The position numbers and the translations under genes are program-made. Shown here piece by piece: positions 34,988-46,540 of a DNA stretch of 64,000 nucleotides. Position 1 is the first letter of the stretch, and each line of letters begins with the position of its first letter. Under the pieces are notes generated by a model that saw only the letters and a program-made list of their open reading frames with translations, did no database searches and had not been told where the DNA came from. Origin of the DNA: Eucalyptus grandis (taxonomy: Eukaryota > Streptophyta > Magnoliopsida > Myrtales > Myrtaceae); the NCBI RefSeq assembly GCF_016545825.1, contig NC_052622.1, positions 42,741,263 to 42,805,262 of the forward strand, written 5' to 3'.

Positions 34988-36507
34988 TTACTTTGAAAGA
35001 GCAGCCACAAGCTTCTCTTTCAGTTGCTCAGCACCGCCAACTTGAGTCCTGATGGAAAATGTATGCATCACTTCGTTACCACCATCCTTCATGGAGACAT
35101 CACATTCTGGAGCAACCTGATGATTTCTCAAAGTTTTTATGACTTCAGAAGCTGGATGAGCATCCAAGGGACAACTCACCGTCACAACTGTGTCATCATG
35201 TCTCACCTGAACATCAGGCACTAGCTGCGGATTATGCGTACCGTTAACCATATCCTTCTCAGTTTCAAGGACCTTGATTTTCGTCTGGAGATCATTGATA
35301 TATGTAATGGCATCGCCGAGAAGCGATGCCTTGTCCATCTTGGAGATGTTGGGAACGACAGCTCTTAATGCATAAAACCGCTGATTAAGCTTCTCTCGCC
35401 TCTGGCGTTCTGCTTCCACATGATTGAGTGGCTCTTCTCTCCCGTTAGCAGGCTTCCTTCCTCTTTTACGTGGTTTTCGGTCATCAGCATGGTGAGATGA
35501 CTCGTCCTTGTGTTGCTCCAAGCCAGACATTCTTGTCTGAGGACTGAAACCCCAATGACAATTTGGTTTGAATGCGAAAACAGTTTGGCCTCATTGTCAC
35601 TAGGATATCCATTTGATGTACCCCCATGAAATTGATTTGAATCAACTCTCTGTGCGTCAAACGTTTCTGAAGGAAACATGGGATCATCTTCCACCTTGGG
35701 GGAGAAGTTGATGGTCACTGATTGAGGTTTAACACCGCCCAAACTCAATTCCTGCCCAAAAATTTTCGGAAGTACCTTCGTTTTGTTAGAAGCAGGACCT
35801 CCCAACAATGTCCTAACCATCTCTACAACTTTTTGTTCTTCTGGAATCACTTTGACTGAACCAAGCTCCACAACACCATTTTTCAAAGGCACAAATGCCA
35901 CCGTCTGAAAGCCAGCTGACTTTGCAAGGAATGACCTCGATTGATAATGATCCAAACAAGTCGGTGCGTCCGAAGCCCAAATTACTCTATTGGCCTTCAA
36001 AGAGCCCATAGGACCATATGCAGAATCAGACTGAAAAGAAAAGTACATCGAGGACAGATAAAACATCTCCACATCTGAGACTCCATTCAACCTTGCGGCA
36101 AAATTATCGTCTGAAGACCCGCCAAAACTGCTATGAAACTTCTGCAACACCAACTTGTTCAATTCCTCCTTTTTCTCAACTCTATCTGATTTGACATTTT
36201 GGTGGGAGCTTCCATCTTCAGCTGAACCAACCTTTGGGTCACAACAATGTCCGTCGCCCCAAATTAAGGTGATTCTGCCAGATCGTAAGCTTGCAGAATG
36301 CCAGAAAACAGCATAATTCCAATTAGACCCCTCTACAAGCTGAGCTAGCCCTTGTTGCACACCCAAATCACCAGGCAAGGTAACATCAGATGCAGCATTT
36401 CCAGAAGATATCAAAAGCTCGCACGCCTCTCTGCCCACCACAGACTCAACCACCCTCTTGTCATCTTCATTTGCCCAAAACTTCTCACCCATTTTTTGCT
36501 TCCACAT
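34988..36507 (-). CDS. bHLH transcription factor, JAM3/bHLH3-like, with one frameshift
   Basis: This is a single-exon gene of about 505 codons. The N-terminal bHLH-MYC_N domain (about residues 10-195) reads [26 protein letters not shown] and IWGDGHC, then [10 protein letters not shown] and [19 protein letters not shown] conserved SLGG..P.S.TINFSPK block follows. The bHLH region is [20 protein letters not shown] followed by [16 protein letters not shown] with the His-Glu-Arg G-box contacts, then the leucine zipper and an ACT-like tail. This fits the JAM clade of Arabidopsis (bHLH3/13/17), nuclear repressors that compete with MYC2 for G-boxes in jasmonate signalling. The frame breaks at a G run (35550-35553): upstream sequence reads to there in one frame and downstream sequence from 35549 in another, consistent with one missing base. 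Otherwise there are no lesions. Met6 (MGEKFW, 36492) matches the family start better than ATG 36507. Confidence 0.85.
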
Positions 36508-37082
36508 CTATCAAAACGACAACCCTAATCCCTCCTAGTAGAACAGGCGACTGACTAATCGAACCTCTACCGAAACAATACCCGACAAATTGTGAAGCTC
36601 CGAGGCCTCTCAAAGAGCATCAACAAAAGCCAAGACTTCAAGAGCCTCAAATCTGCCTACTCAGCGGAAGTATTTCGCAGTCACTTGTCAAGACCCATCT
36701 GCCATTAGAAACCCACGTAACACAAATCTAGCAGGAATACCTCAAACCCTCAATTCCTAATCCAATTTCAAGGACACCCAGAAAACCCAGATCTTCAAAA
36801 GAATCCACAGATCGATTTGAGATCTCGAGAGGACGACCCAGTAAAGCAAAAACCAGGCTCGCGCAGTAACAGAGACCCACCGAAGCCTCTCGCGAAGAGT
36901 AATGAAAGCAAGGCCCGTACTCCGAAACAAAAAAGCCAAGAAGAGTTCTAATCGAGAAAAGGAGTCAAACCCATCCTCAGTGTCGCGGTGCCGACTGTAC
37001 CTGCCGCGCTTGCGGGAGGCTCCATCGTGGATCTTGAGACGCTCGGGCGTCGCCCGAACGGACAACGTGGGAGTCAAAGGAA
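36508..37082 (-). promoter_or_regulatory. 5' UTR/proximal promoter region of the bHLH gene
   Basis: Lies between the bHLH start and the duplicated segment that begins near 37083. It has mixed base composition and no confident TATA box. The minus-strand frame of 116 codons here (36757-37107) resembles no family and is probably untranslated leader. Confidence 0.35.
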
Positions 37083-37827
37083 GTTGTCGATTCGCGTTCC
37101 TGGGCAAGCAACAATCAATTCAAGATCGGAACTAGGAAACCTTTGCAAGTCCCCGACCCTTTTTTTATCCCCCCGAACTTTCCCAATTCTCGACCGGCCC
37201 TCCCCCGTCCTTTGTGGTCAGCAGTTAGCACGGAGAGAGGTCGTTTCTTCCCCTAGCGTAGCTGCTATTTTGTCCTTTTTTTCCTCTCGGTCAGAATTTA
37301 CCGCCCCGCGACAGCGAGCACCGCGACATTTTTACGAGCTAAATGCACACAAATCACGTGCTTCTTCACATGGCAGACACCATCTTAGGAATTATCTCGA
37401 GCTCTTTTGGCGTCTGGCAAAATTATTCTGAAGATTTTTTAGTCAAATTTCGTTTCATGGAAATTATAATGCGCGAAGCAGCCTTGCGAAAGATTTCTCG
37501 AAATCACCATTAGCGTTGTTGGTTTGACCTCAAAATGAACATATTTGTATTTTATTTTATGACTTAATACAAGATAGATCAATAGATAATCGATGACGCA
37601 AAGAGGTATAGGAGATTATGAAAATGATACGTGTTCGTTTTGATTGGAATAACTTTGTGCATTCAAGGGGCCCATTCCCTTATTAAAGTCCAAGGTTTGG
37701 GCCTTCAGCGTGATGGATTTGTTCTTTTTAAGTAGTCTTCTTATCTTTCTTGGAACAAAATATCCGGGCTCCATTTGGATTTTTTATGCTAATAAAATAT
37801 CAGTATGGCACCATGCTTTGATTTCTA

Positions 37828-37858
37828 CTAGTAAGAGACCAGTGCCTCCGGCACGTGG
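37828..37858 (-). mobile_element. Candidate Helitron 3' terminus
   Basis: On the minus strand a hairpin GTGCCGGAGGCAC (37842-37854, stem extended by CCA/TGG) is followed by 10 bases and then CTAG|T. This is the structure of a Helitron 3' end, with insertion before T. It falls in the roughly 350 bp absent from the paralogous segment at 60258. The 5' TC end was not located. Confidence 0.4.
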
Positions 37859-38156
37859 AGAATAGTAATACATAAAATTATTTCAACCACGTTTTAAAAT
37901 ATATCATGAACCTTTTAATAAAAATCTAGAAAGAATAATAAATTATGAATTCGTATTTTTACTATTTTTGTCCAAAAAAAAAAAAACGTTCATTGCATTA
38001 TGACAACGGATCATTGAAATGTATTTCTAGTCTTCATAAGAGAGATGAGCAATTATTTGTTGAGCATAGTCTTTTTCTTTGATCATCTTAAAGAAACTAT
38101 TCCAATATGGGAAATATGACTAAAAAATTTCGAGACACCACTTGTTTCGATAATCT

Positions 38157-38160
<4 letters not shown>

Positions 38161-38194
<34 letters not shown>
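38161..38194 (+). repeat. (TC)n microsatellite
   Basis: An uninterrupted TC run of 34 bases. The paralogous segment at 60275 has only a short, impure CTCC stretch. Confidence 0.95.
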
Positions 38195-38196
<2 letters not shown>

Positions 38197-39427
38197 CTCC
38201 CCTCAACTATGCTCTTCTCGTGTCCCTCACGGCACAGCCACCTTTGAACGTGGTCTCCATGTCTCTCTTTGGTGGCACCTAGAGCTGGGGGCCCGACTTT
38301 TGGTGGGCTTGGCGGCAGACGACCCCGACCACGTCGCCATAACCACGACCTCAAGTTGTGGATGGCATTGTCTGAAAAGAGGGCAATTCAGCCTTTTCCC
38401 TCATGGGGTTTTGTTTGAGGATGCGCAATGGTGTCACGGGAAAGAGGAGGAAGATGGCATTGAATTGGAAAGTGGAGATGATACATGGTATTTGATCATT
38501 TATTTTTGTTTCCCATTTGTAATAATAAGGAAACTTCTCTCATATTTCGCTCGCAATAAATAGCTTTCAATACGGGAGCAAAAACACGTTTTCCATCAAT
38601 GTTTGTTTTGGACAGGTAGGCACGTAATTGAAGGCTGTGCGCCAGACTTGCCTAATGATAACATGGGATGCTCTTTGCATTTACGTGGTAAGCCAAGCAT
38701 CTTAGGCTGTCACATTAAAGTCAGGGATGGCAATTGAAAGGGACGGAAAAGGGATAAGTTTGTACACCCGATCCCCACTCCCCATGGGGCATTTGGGCTT
38801 CCGCCGCCCCACTTTATGTCGCCCCATGTTTATGTTGAAATTAAGTTTTGATTTAGGGAAAAACCCTATTCAAATTCGGCGCAACGTGCTTTGTTTTTTT
38901 TTTTGTTTTTGTTTTTTTGTAAAAGGTAAGTATTATATTGACTTTGAACCAAGAGGCTATATAACTGTACAGCTAAGGAGCTCAGAACCAGAAAGCTTAA
39001 CAACGTGCTTTGTTCATCACTAGAAAAAGCAAGAATATGATCATCAATCAGTTGTCCAATCAAGGAAAGATGATAAATACTTGCCCGATTAAATAATATA
39101 ACAAAAAACACTAAATTTGGTATTTAAAATGATTGAGGTGTGAAAATGACTAAATCCATTCTCGCCTTGCCCATGAGCATGAGCAGGGAAATTATATCAT
39201 AGTTTCAAAATCCATGTGCTATGGGTTTATGAGCACTGGGCTTTGGCATTGAAAATATTTATCATGACGAGTTGAGTTGCCATCTCTATTGAAATTGAAA
39301 ATCGGGTTGAGCTGCCATCTCTATTGAAATTGAAAATCGTTAGATACTGAAAAATGAATAGATGAGAGTGCAACTCTATCTATTCCATGGCAATACTAAT
39401 TAATCCTTGATTATTTGAGGGCAATGA

Positions 39428-39591
39428 ATTTGTTGATGTAACTATCTCATAAATCCCAAAAAAAAAAAAAAAAAAAAATAGGAGACATTTTCGAACTATT
39501 ATATGCGACATTTGTTGATGTAACTATCTCATAAATCCCAAAAAAAAAAAAAAAAAAAATTAGGAGACATTTTCGAACTATTATATGCGAC
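39428..39591 (+). repeat. 82-bp tandem duplication with poly-A
   Basis: Two head-to-tail copies, 39428-39509 and 39510-39591, each with atttgttgatgtaactatct, a run of about 20 A and aggagacattttcgaactat. They are nearly identical, so the duplication is recent. Confidence 0.95.
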
Positions 39592-40084
39592 ATTGTCCCT
39601 TCACATTTACATAAGGGTACTCCACAATTGAACTTGTCCACTAATAAAGAAACATGACAATTACACATAAGTGATCGGAAAATGACATCAATGGTTCAAA
39701 ACCATCATCCATTTACTTTTATTTTATTCAAGACTATTTTTTTTTTATTCAAGACTATTTTTGTAGGTTTGAAAAGGGTTTACTATTAGTAGCCGATTCT
39801 CGTGACTTTTTTTGACCATGTAATTATTCCACGCACTTTTTTAAGGGAGGTCCTTATACTTTTTCATTTAACATGAAATAGTCCGTGAATAATTTTGAAA
39901 TTGATAGAATCGAAAACTTTATATGTGGATGGTGAAAGTAACCCGTGATTTTTTTATATATATGTAGAACTATTATATTGATGAGTTAAAGCTAACAAGA
40001 AGAAAGAGAGAGGTAAAGTATCCAACGACAACCGCACAGAAAACTCGAGCAGCAACTGGGGGTTCAACCAAGGCGAAAGACGAT
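39592..40084. other. AT-rich intergenic DNA and 3' flank of the inhibitor gene
   Basis: No gene is seen. The end nearest 40084 would hold the 3' UTR of the minus-strand protease inhibitor. Confidence 0.4.
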
Positions 40085-40532
40085 TTAGCCAATATGCGGA
40101 ACTTGAGTAACCTTCCCATTCCTATCGATCCAAACCCAAACCCTATCGCACCTGAAGTCCCTCGTCACCGGCGTCCCCTCCGGCAACACCCTGGCTCTGA
40201 CGTCGCGGTTCTCTCTCGATGATCTCTGCTGCGACCTTCCCACTTCGCCCAACAAGCTCCGGCCACGCGCTTTTGCCTACAAAAATTGTTTTGGGAGGGG
40301 ACTGGAATGAAGATACCAGGAACTCAGAGCAAACCAATTGATGGAAAAGCGAATAATTAATAGTGCGAATTACATGAGAGGCATGAATTTTGCACTATGA
40401 ACGATTTAGGAGCCATACCGAGGCGTCCTTACAATCAATCCTTTTTTGGGGTAATCTTGAGGATGATAACTTAGGACTCTGGTTATTGATATTAAGGATG
40501 TTACCTGGACAATGAGACGTGAATTCCTCCAT
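40085..40532 (-). CDS. Potato type I serine protease inhibitor, two exons, one frameshift
   Basis: Exon 1 (40505-40532) encodes MEEFTSHCPG, split in the Gly codon. The intron is 40277-40504 with GTAACA at its 5' end and TTGTAG at its 3' end. Exon 2 (40085-40276) continues KSAWPELVGRSGKVAAEIIE, then after a one-base shift NRDVRARVLPEGTPVTRDF, RCDRVWVWIDRNGKVTQVPH and IG-stop. This is the whole potato inhibitor I fold of about 73 residues, with the WPELVG signature and the reactive loop EGTPVTR-D. By analogy with eglin c the P1 residue is Arg, so trypsin-like targets are predicted. There is no signal peptide. The shift lies within gagagagaacc (plus 40208-40216), where one base appears to be missing between Glu-Arg-Glu and Asn-Arg. 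The family is wound- and jasmonate-induced in many plants. An intron after the CPG codons is usual for the family. Confidence 0.85.
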
Positions 40533-43500
40533 TCTGGATGTGTGCTTTAGAAAGTCAATAATCACTTTAAGAGGGGAAATGACAGGTGCATTGTACGGGT
40601 GCAAGCACCTTCTTCATTTTATTGGTGTCGAATTGCTAAGAGAGAGAGAAAGAGAGGTGGCATCACTTGGTAATTCCTCAGGAATGCTTACAGGATGATC
40701 TGTCAATATGCTAGCCAACTACGTGGACCCGGAGGTATCCCAGGCATGATGGGCCGAGTAAGTAGCCAAGATGACCCAACAAGCCTTCGTATTCATGGGA
40801 ACCTAGAGTTTCTAGAATATTTTAAATTGTTGTTGACGTTGGTATCAGTAACGTACAACTTGTGTTTTGGAGAATTCTTATAATGAATGGAAAGACGGTA
40901 GATTTTCTTCTTTTCTTTTTTTGGTTGAAAATGCGAGTGATATTGATTACTTAACAATGTTCGCTCAAAATACATCAAGAACTTCAGCCCATAACACATA
41001 TAAAAGAGCAGCCGGGGGATTTGCGAGCCAATTTCTGGATATACTATTGGACCTTTAGGTCTTGGCTAGATTGTAATGAATGGAAAGATGGTAGATGAAA
41101 AGTTTGGATCTCTATTGTTAGATCAAAGGGAGGGGCTCAAATATATAGGGGTCTCTTCTCCTTCATTTGTATCATCATATATCCAACATTATGAAAAGTA
41201 GCAGCATTCTCCACTTAAATGCTTCTCTTCTCTTCAATTTTTTTTTTCCGATTTGAGATGGGCTAAGTGAGCAAGTGAGTGAGCAACATATAAAGAGGAA
41301 GGCTGAGACCCCTCAAAGCCTCAAGAGGGGGAGCTTGCGGTTTTGAACTCACAAAATCCTATGAGGGAAAGTTTTGGCGTTCATAAAGTACTTCTAAAAA
41401 TGTCCGAGCCGTGTCCTGCCTTTTTAAAGCTATAAGCTTAAAACCAGAAGCAACTATTTTGTGTTTGAGGCAAACGGACTCTTAGCGGGGAAAAAAGGGG
41501 CATTGTCATTTGATGAACAGACCTTGGAGTGAATAGGTTGGGCAAATTAGGAATAGAGCCCCCCAATAACTTCAAATATTCAAATTAAGCAATTAATCAA
41601 GTTGGTTTCTAATGGTTGTCGAGCCGAGTTCGAATAATTTTCTAGGAGTTCAATCCAACTATTAGAACTTTAGACTTCACGTAGTATGAGACCTGCTCAT
41701 CACATATTTATAATTCGTGGATCCATACGCACTAAGCTCCCAGACAGAAGTGAAGGCATGAGGCATGACATCTCCACTCGATGTTCTTTTACTTGTCTGA
41801 CGAAAAGAATCGTTACTTTCCTTAGTGACGGGAGAGGATCCGTGCGTGATAAGCTCATGATCCCATAGCACTGCCATCACCCCAAGTCCAAAGCCCTTCC
41901 CTACTGCCATCACGAGCTACCGGCCGCGACATTGGACCTCGAATCCAGGGTTCGGGCCACCATTTGGGGGCGGCGGTTGAGACCCTGGGGGCCACGACGA
42001 CGAGCGATAGAGGGTGCTGGCATGATGGCAGCCGGCGGGTGAGAGAGGATGAGAGATGAAGTGGACAAACATGAGAGCGGAGGAGAGAGAGGAGGGTCAG
42101 CGAGAGAGTCATTGTTTCATGAAGCCGATTGACGAGAGCCCACCGCTGCGCATGCGATGTCGAATTATGTTGGATTGACACGGCGCTCACCTCATCTAAT
42201 TACGTGCGAGCGGGGGTTCACATCATCCATGTAATGGTTACGTATAGAAGACAATACACGACAGGTTTTGGAATTTAATCCTTTCTTATAATTGACAAAA
42301 TGCAATCCGCTTATTATAATGAGTTCATACCATATTTACTCCAACTTACTTTGGGCTTTGGCCCTTTGATGTCTGTTACTCCAATTACCTTTTAAATAAA
42401 TCTTTCATTACTCTCAAGAAGTCGTTAGCACTAATTAAACCACGACAGCAACTTCATGCTACTTTTCATTATTTTGTCCAATCTGTAACCCTACGTAATT
42501 GGTTTTCTCATTTCAAGAAGTTGACCTCTTACTTTTACCAATTCTAAAAGCGGGGGTAGTTGTCATAACATTTGCAAATCGTGAATCCGAGAACTGAATC
42601 TCGATGTAACATCCGATAAAATACCTAAAATTAGTATTGCATGTCATAGATATGTATAAATTCTATGATTGATGTTACATAATGTGAAATTTCGAGTAAG
42701 ATTTATGATCAATATGAATATAATCTTATTTTCAAGTCAATGCAATGATTTTATGCATAAGAAGATGTAATCTTTTATCCTTTTTATTGCATTGTGAAGT
42801 GCAACATTCGCTATTAATTTGTTCGTAACTAGCAAATATCGTACATCACTTGGTATGAATAAAGAGCATTTAAGTTAATCAAATTGATAGATATGTATCG
42901 AATCATAAATGTGCTAATCGAATCAATAGATTCGTTTGCAATGTAAGCACATACTGTGGAGACTTAGAATCGAATCGTGTAGTCCGAATATAGAAATGGC
43001 CAGCTTTGATGACTTACGGGTGAAAGGTCTAGCTTTTCTCTAATTAATGAATTCACTCTCTTAGTATCTGTAAGCAAAGATATCATTGGATGATTTTCTT
43101 TTGGCGGCAAAGATGCCATAGGATAGCAGATAAGATGCGCAATACTTTATGGAAGAACACCTCGCCTTTTCCTTTGATCAAAATGCTCGGCCGGCGGAGT
43201 AGGTTATGTAATTCAATATGACCCCCCGGCATTGGCCGACTTGCAAGAACTAGATAAACAGAGGGAAGTCACGTTTTTTGTTCTTATGATATGGCTTTTG
43301 ATTTCATATGGTTGGACATTAGCCAAAATTTTGTTTGGGAGCAAGTTGTTTTTATGCGATATAGCTTCGCTTTCGATGATCTATATAATGTGCGTGTTTG
43401 CGTCCCCAACTCCTATGATTAGCGCCCTCTCGTACACCAATATTAAAATTTGAACTCTCGTACGGGTAAAGTTAGATTGGATCCTTACGTGTGCCTTCTA

Positions 43501-44638
43501 CTTTAAAATCCTGATTTTAGTAAATTCTGTAGTGAACACATTTCGAAAGCATTTTTAATCCATTGTTGTAGGGTACTCTTATGACAAGAAAACTGTTGAG
43601 GTTGTCCCTCATCAATTGTGAAATGGGCTGATAGTCGGTTTATATGTGTGAAAAAACCTTACCCTTTAAGCTAATTTATGGGGATCTTTCCTTCACACAT
43701 CGGACCTGGGTTAAAAGGCACGATAGCCCACTGCAAATGACATTTTCCTTCATACTTATAAATTATGGTAGGCCAGATCTTTTGTGCTGTCGAACACCAC
43801 CGAATGAAAAATAATCTTGTGAACGGACCATTTACCCTAAGTTTTAGCTCGTGTTCTTTTCAAATCCGTCAATCCGATCGATACATCCGGGAACTGAGGT
43901 CCAAGCATCCCGACTCAAAATTGGATTTCGGGTTATTTTTAGTGACGTGAGATGCACGGAGTGATAACTTATGGTGATCATTGGGAAGCCTTACCGGCTT
44001 TGATACGTTCTGAAATGAGAGGGCAAAATGAAATCAAAAAAGGAGATCGGTTGGGAAAATAGAGGACGGCGATCCCGTACGTCAATCTTCTCGGGTCTTG
44101 CTGGCCGTGAAGCAGGACCATCAATTCGATTTTCTTGGTGTGTAAGCTTCGACAAATTGTACAGGCAGCCTCTTGCGAAACGTTGCGGAAGGAAGGAAGG
44201 AATGAAATCATTACAAAGGAGAGAAACTCCAAGGCTACTCGGTAGGATCCATTTCATTTTTGGGTACATAAGGAATTTACGTAAGGGGAATCCGCCGGTG
44301 TTTTTATACTTCTTACAGAAACAGTCATTAAACAAAAATGACTCCCCAGATGTAGTGTTGAGCTCCAAGCAACGATGAGCTCAGATCCAACATAGAGCTC
44401 GGTGCCGTGGCGAGCACAACCTGGATCCAACGTCGAGCTCGGCAAAGATCGCAACGGAGAATGGGGGTGAGGGTTGGGGGAGACGAGTGTGGTGGCGTGG
44501 TGTTACAACTCATATTTATCTAAGTCTCAATCATAGATTTGCTGGAAATGGAAGCTCAAACTAGTAGCTTTAGATTACACACTTATCATCGGACGTTATG
44601 GAATATCGCAAGATTGTGCAAAGATATATAAAACAGGA
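40533..44638. other. Long intergenic stretch, no recognised gene
   Basis: The open frames at 41686-42190 and 43978-44513 have no domain, signal peptide or repeat relative elsewhere in the window. The stretch 40533-40640 is the likely promoter of the inhibitor. The rest looks like old, unclassified transposon or intergenic DNA, with GA-rich 42020-42110. Confidence 0.4.
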
Positions 44639-44816
44639 AAAAAAAAAAACACATAAACTTGTTCCAAGTTCCAAGTTTCACTTGAAACCTTAAACCTACC
44701 CATCAAAACCGATTTCTCAATTTTTAGAACTTGAAACCTACCCTCAATACGTAGAACTTGAAATTGGAGCGGTTTTCACTGGTTCAATTCTACTTTGGAA
44801 CCATGCTCACCCCTAA
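44639..44816. mobile_element. Right-end fragment of the hAT-like family
   Basis: It ends in ccatgctcacccctaa (44801-44816), facing the left end of the next element (taggggtgagcatg). The same end (atcatgttcactcctaaa) occurs at 59461-59477. Confidence 0.4.
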
Positions 44817-44830
44817 ATAGGATGGCATAT

Positions 44831-45606
44831 TAGGGGTGAGCATGATTCGAGTTGGACCGGTCCAACATCTAATCTTGAGACCAACCCGCACAATATTGAT
44901 CTCCAATTTTTAAGATCGAGGACCAACCTTGCTTAGCTTGAGACCGAGAACCGAACTGACCTTATAGGTCCAGTTCGGCTTCGGAGTCAACCAACGACCA
45001 ACCGATTATTTTTTTGTTTCATTTCTTTGTATATCCTTAAAAGACAAACATACTACTTTAAATTGCATATTCATTAATAATGCAACATTGGGCAACCAAA
45101 CTATGAACATCAATACATATCAAACATAAATACAAGACAAGATAACACCAGAAATTTACACTTGTTAAAAGTAACAAACCATAAAAACAAACATGCTAGG
45201 TGAGAGAATAAAGGCAAGCGACAAGGTGAAAAAGGCAAGTGAAGAGAGGCGGGCTGCAAGGCAAGCGGTAAGTGGGCTAGCAAGGGGAAGGCTGGCAAGC
45301 AAGACTGAGGGGAGTAAATAGAGCCTTTTTTTGTTTTTTTTTGGTGGAATTATAGCTGGGTTTCTTTTTTATTGTATAATTTACACAACAAACTAAAATG
45401 CAAAGGAAATAGAGGACAAGGCACTAGAATTTAAAGTGAACAAAAGCATATAATATATAATATATTAATTATATGATATATATTATATATTATGTAGAGG
45501 GTTTCAAAATCCAGAACTAACCCGTACAATATCAACCCAATCCCCTTAGAAACCGGACTAGGACCGGTAAGGCCGATCTAAGGCTTTGGATTGATACTCA
45601 CCCCTA
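44831..45606. mobile_element. hAT-like non-autonomous TIR element
   Basis: Ends TAGGGGTGAG...CTCACCCCTA. The flanks tggcatat and tggtgtat are a plausible 8-bp target duplication with two mismatches. The interior is AT-rich and non-coding, with a subterminal ggaccggtccaac palindrome. Confidence 0.6.
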
Positions 45607-45692
45607 TGGTGTATGATACATGTGAACCGATTGTATTTAGTTTTCCAAGCATAAGGGAGAGCAAAGACAAATACTACCCTTGAAAATATAGG

Positions 45693-45742
<50 letters not shown>
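45693..45742 (+). repeat. (CT)n microsatellite
   Basis: An uninterrupted CT run of about 50 bases. Confidence 0.95.
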
Positions 45743-45743
<1 letters not shown>

Positions 45744-45754
45744 ACACATTGTTC

Positions 45755-46415
45755 TTCAAAAATAGAGAATTCCAACACATTTAGACATGTATTTTAAATG
45801 TATATTTTTATATATACATATTAAATTATAATTGTTATGGTTATTTTAATTAGATTAATTTGATTCAAATTCACAAATGAATATATAATAGAAAAAGAGC
45901 CCATAATGAATTTGCATTTAAAACATTAATCCACCATTTGTTAATATCATTCCATCCAACTAGTTCCGGGTTCGAGTCCCAGGCAACCCATTTTCTATAG
46001 AATATCGAAATTCTATTGTTTCAATTTGACAAATTCAACTTAAGTCTAATAATCTATTAAATTCCCCCTAAAAAAATAATAATAAGCAATGCACATTTTG
46101 AATTCGAGTGTCATAGCTTGTTGGAAAAGAAAAGAAAAAAACAAACTTGAGGGGTGAATTACCCGTGGGAAGTAAGAGTCAAAAGAGAAGATAAGAGAAG
46201 ACTAGATTGTTCTTCCCTTTGTCTCTATAATTTTTTTACATTTTGACCCATCATTTATTGAAATTTTCAAAATTGATCTCATACATGTCAAAATGACGTG
46301 TTAAAATTCCAAATTAGCATATCGAAAACTGTTGGGAGAGTTAATTAGGTGTCAGATTTTTTATACATATTGATCGAGTATCAGACATGCATTGAAGTGT
46401 CTAACATAACACGAG
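45755..46415 (-). mobile_element. Unclassified dispersed element, inverted partner of 49355-49900
   Basis: Read on the minus strand it matches 49355-49900 along its length (gacactcgat..atat, atttcaataaatgatgggtc/atttcaataaattaggggtc, atcttctcttttgactct/tcttctctt...actct). A stretch near 45960-46070 is additional. It is non-coding. Confidence 0.6.
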
Positions 46416-46498
46416 CTCATAGAGAGGGTTGGTGTTTCCCAGCTCATCGCCATTGCCTTCCCAACAACACTCATGTTTCTTGCCTTGTCGCTTCATGC

Positions 46499-46540
<42 letters not shown>

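Larger units (their letters stand above)
37083..39420. repeat. Segmental duplication, copy D1 (upstream of the bHLH gene)
   Basis: Collinear with 59477-62138. Matches include ctttgtggtcagca (37210/59608), cacaaatcacgtg (37348/59734), atccgggctccatttggatt (37763/60231), ttgtttgaggatg (38411/60501), catttacgtggtaagccaag (38677/60769) and ccatggcaatacta (39386/62119). D1 keeps about 350 bp (37803-38155) that D2 lacks. D2 has a TIR element that D1 lacks. No gene is seen in either copy. Confidence 0.9.

Noticed and set aside
36757..37107. 116-codon minus-strand frame upstream of the bHLH gene
   Set aside because: No recognisable domain. It overlaps the leader/promoter and is not kept in the duplicated segment.
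41686..42190. Overlapping frames on both strands in a GC-richer patch
   Set aside because: No domain, signal or homologous copy; consistent with chance.
43978..44513. Open frames of up to 125 codons on both strands
   Set aside because: No family features, and the frames overlap each other on opposite strands.
45961..45990. T-arm-like gggttcgagtccc suggesting a tRNA gene
   Set aside because: No acceptor stem, D-arm or anticodon arm can be built around it; at best a SINE remnant.
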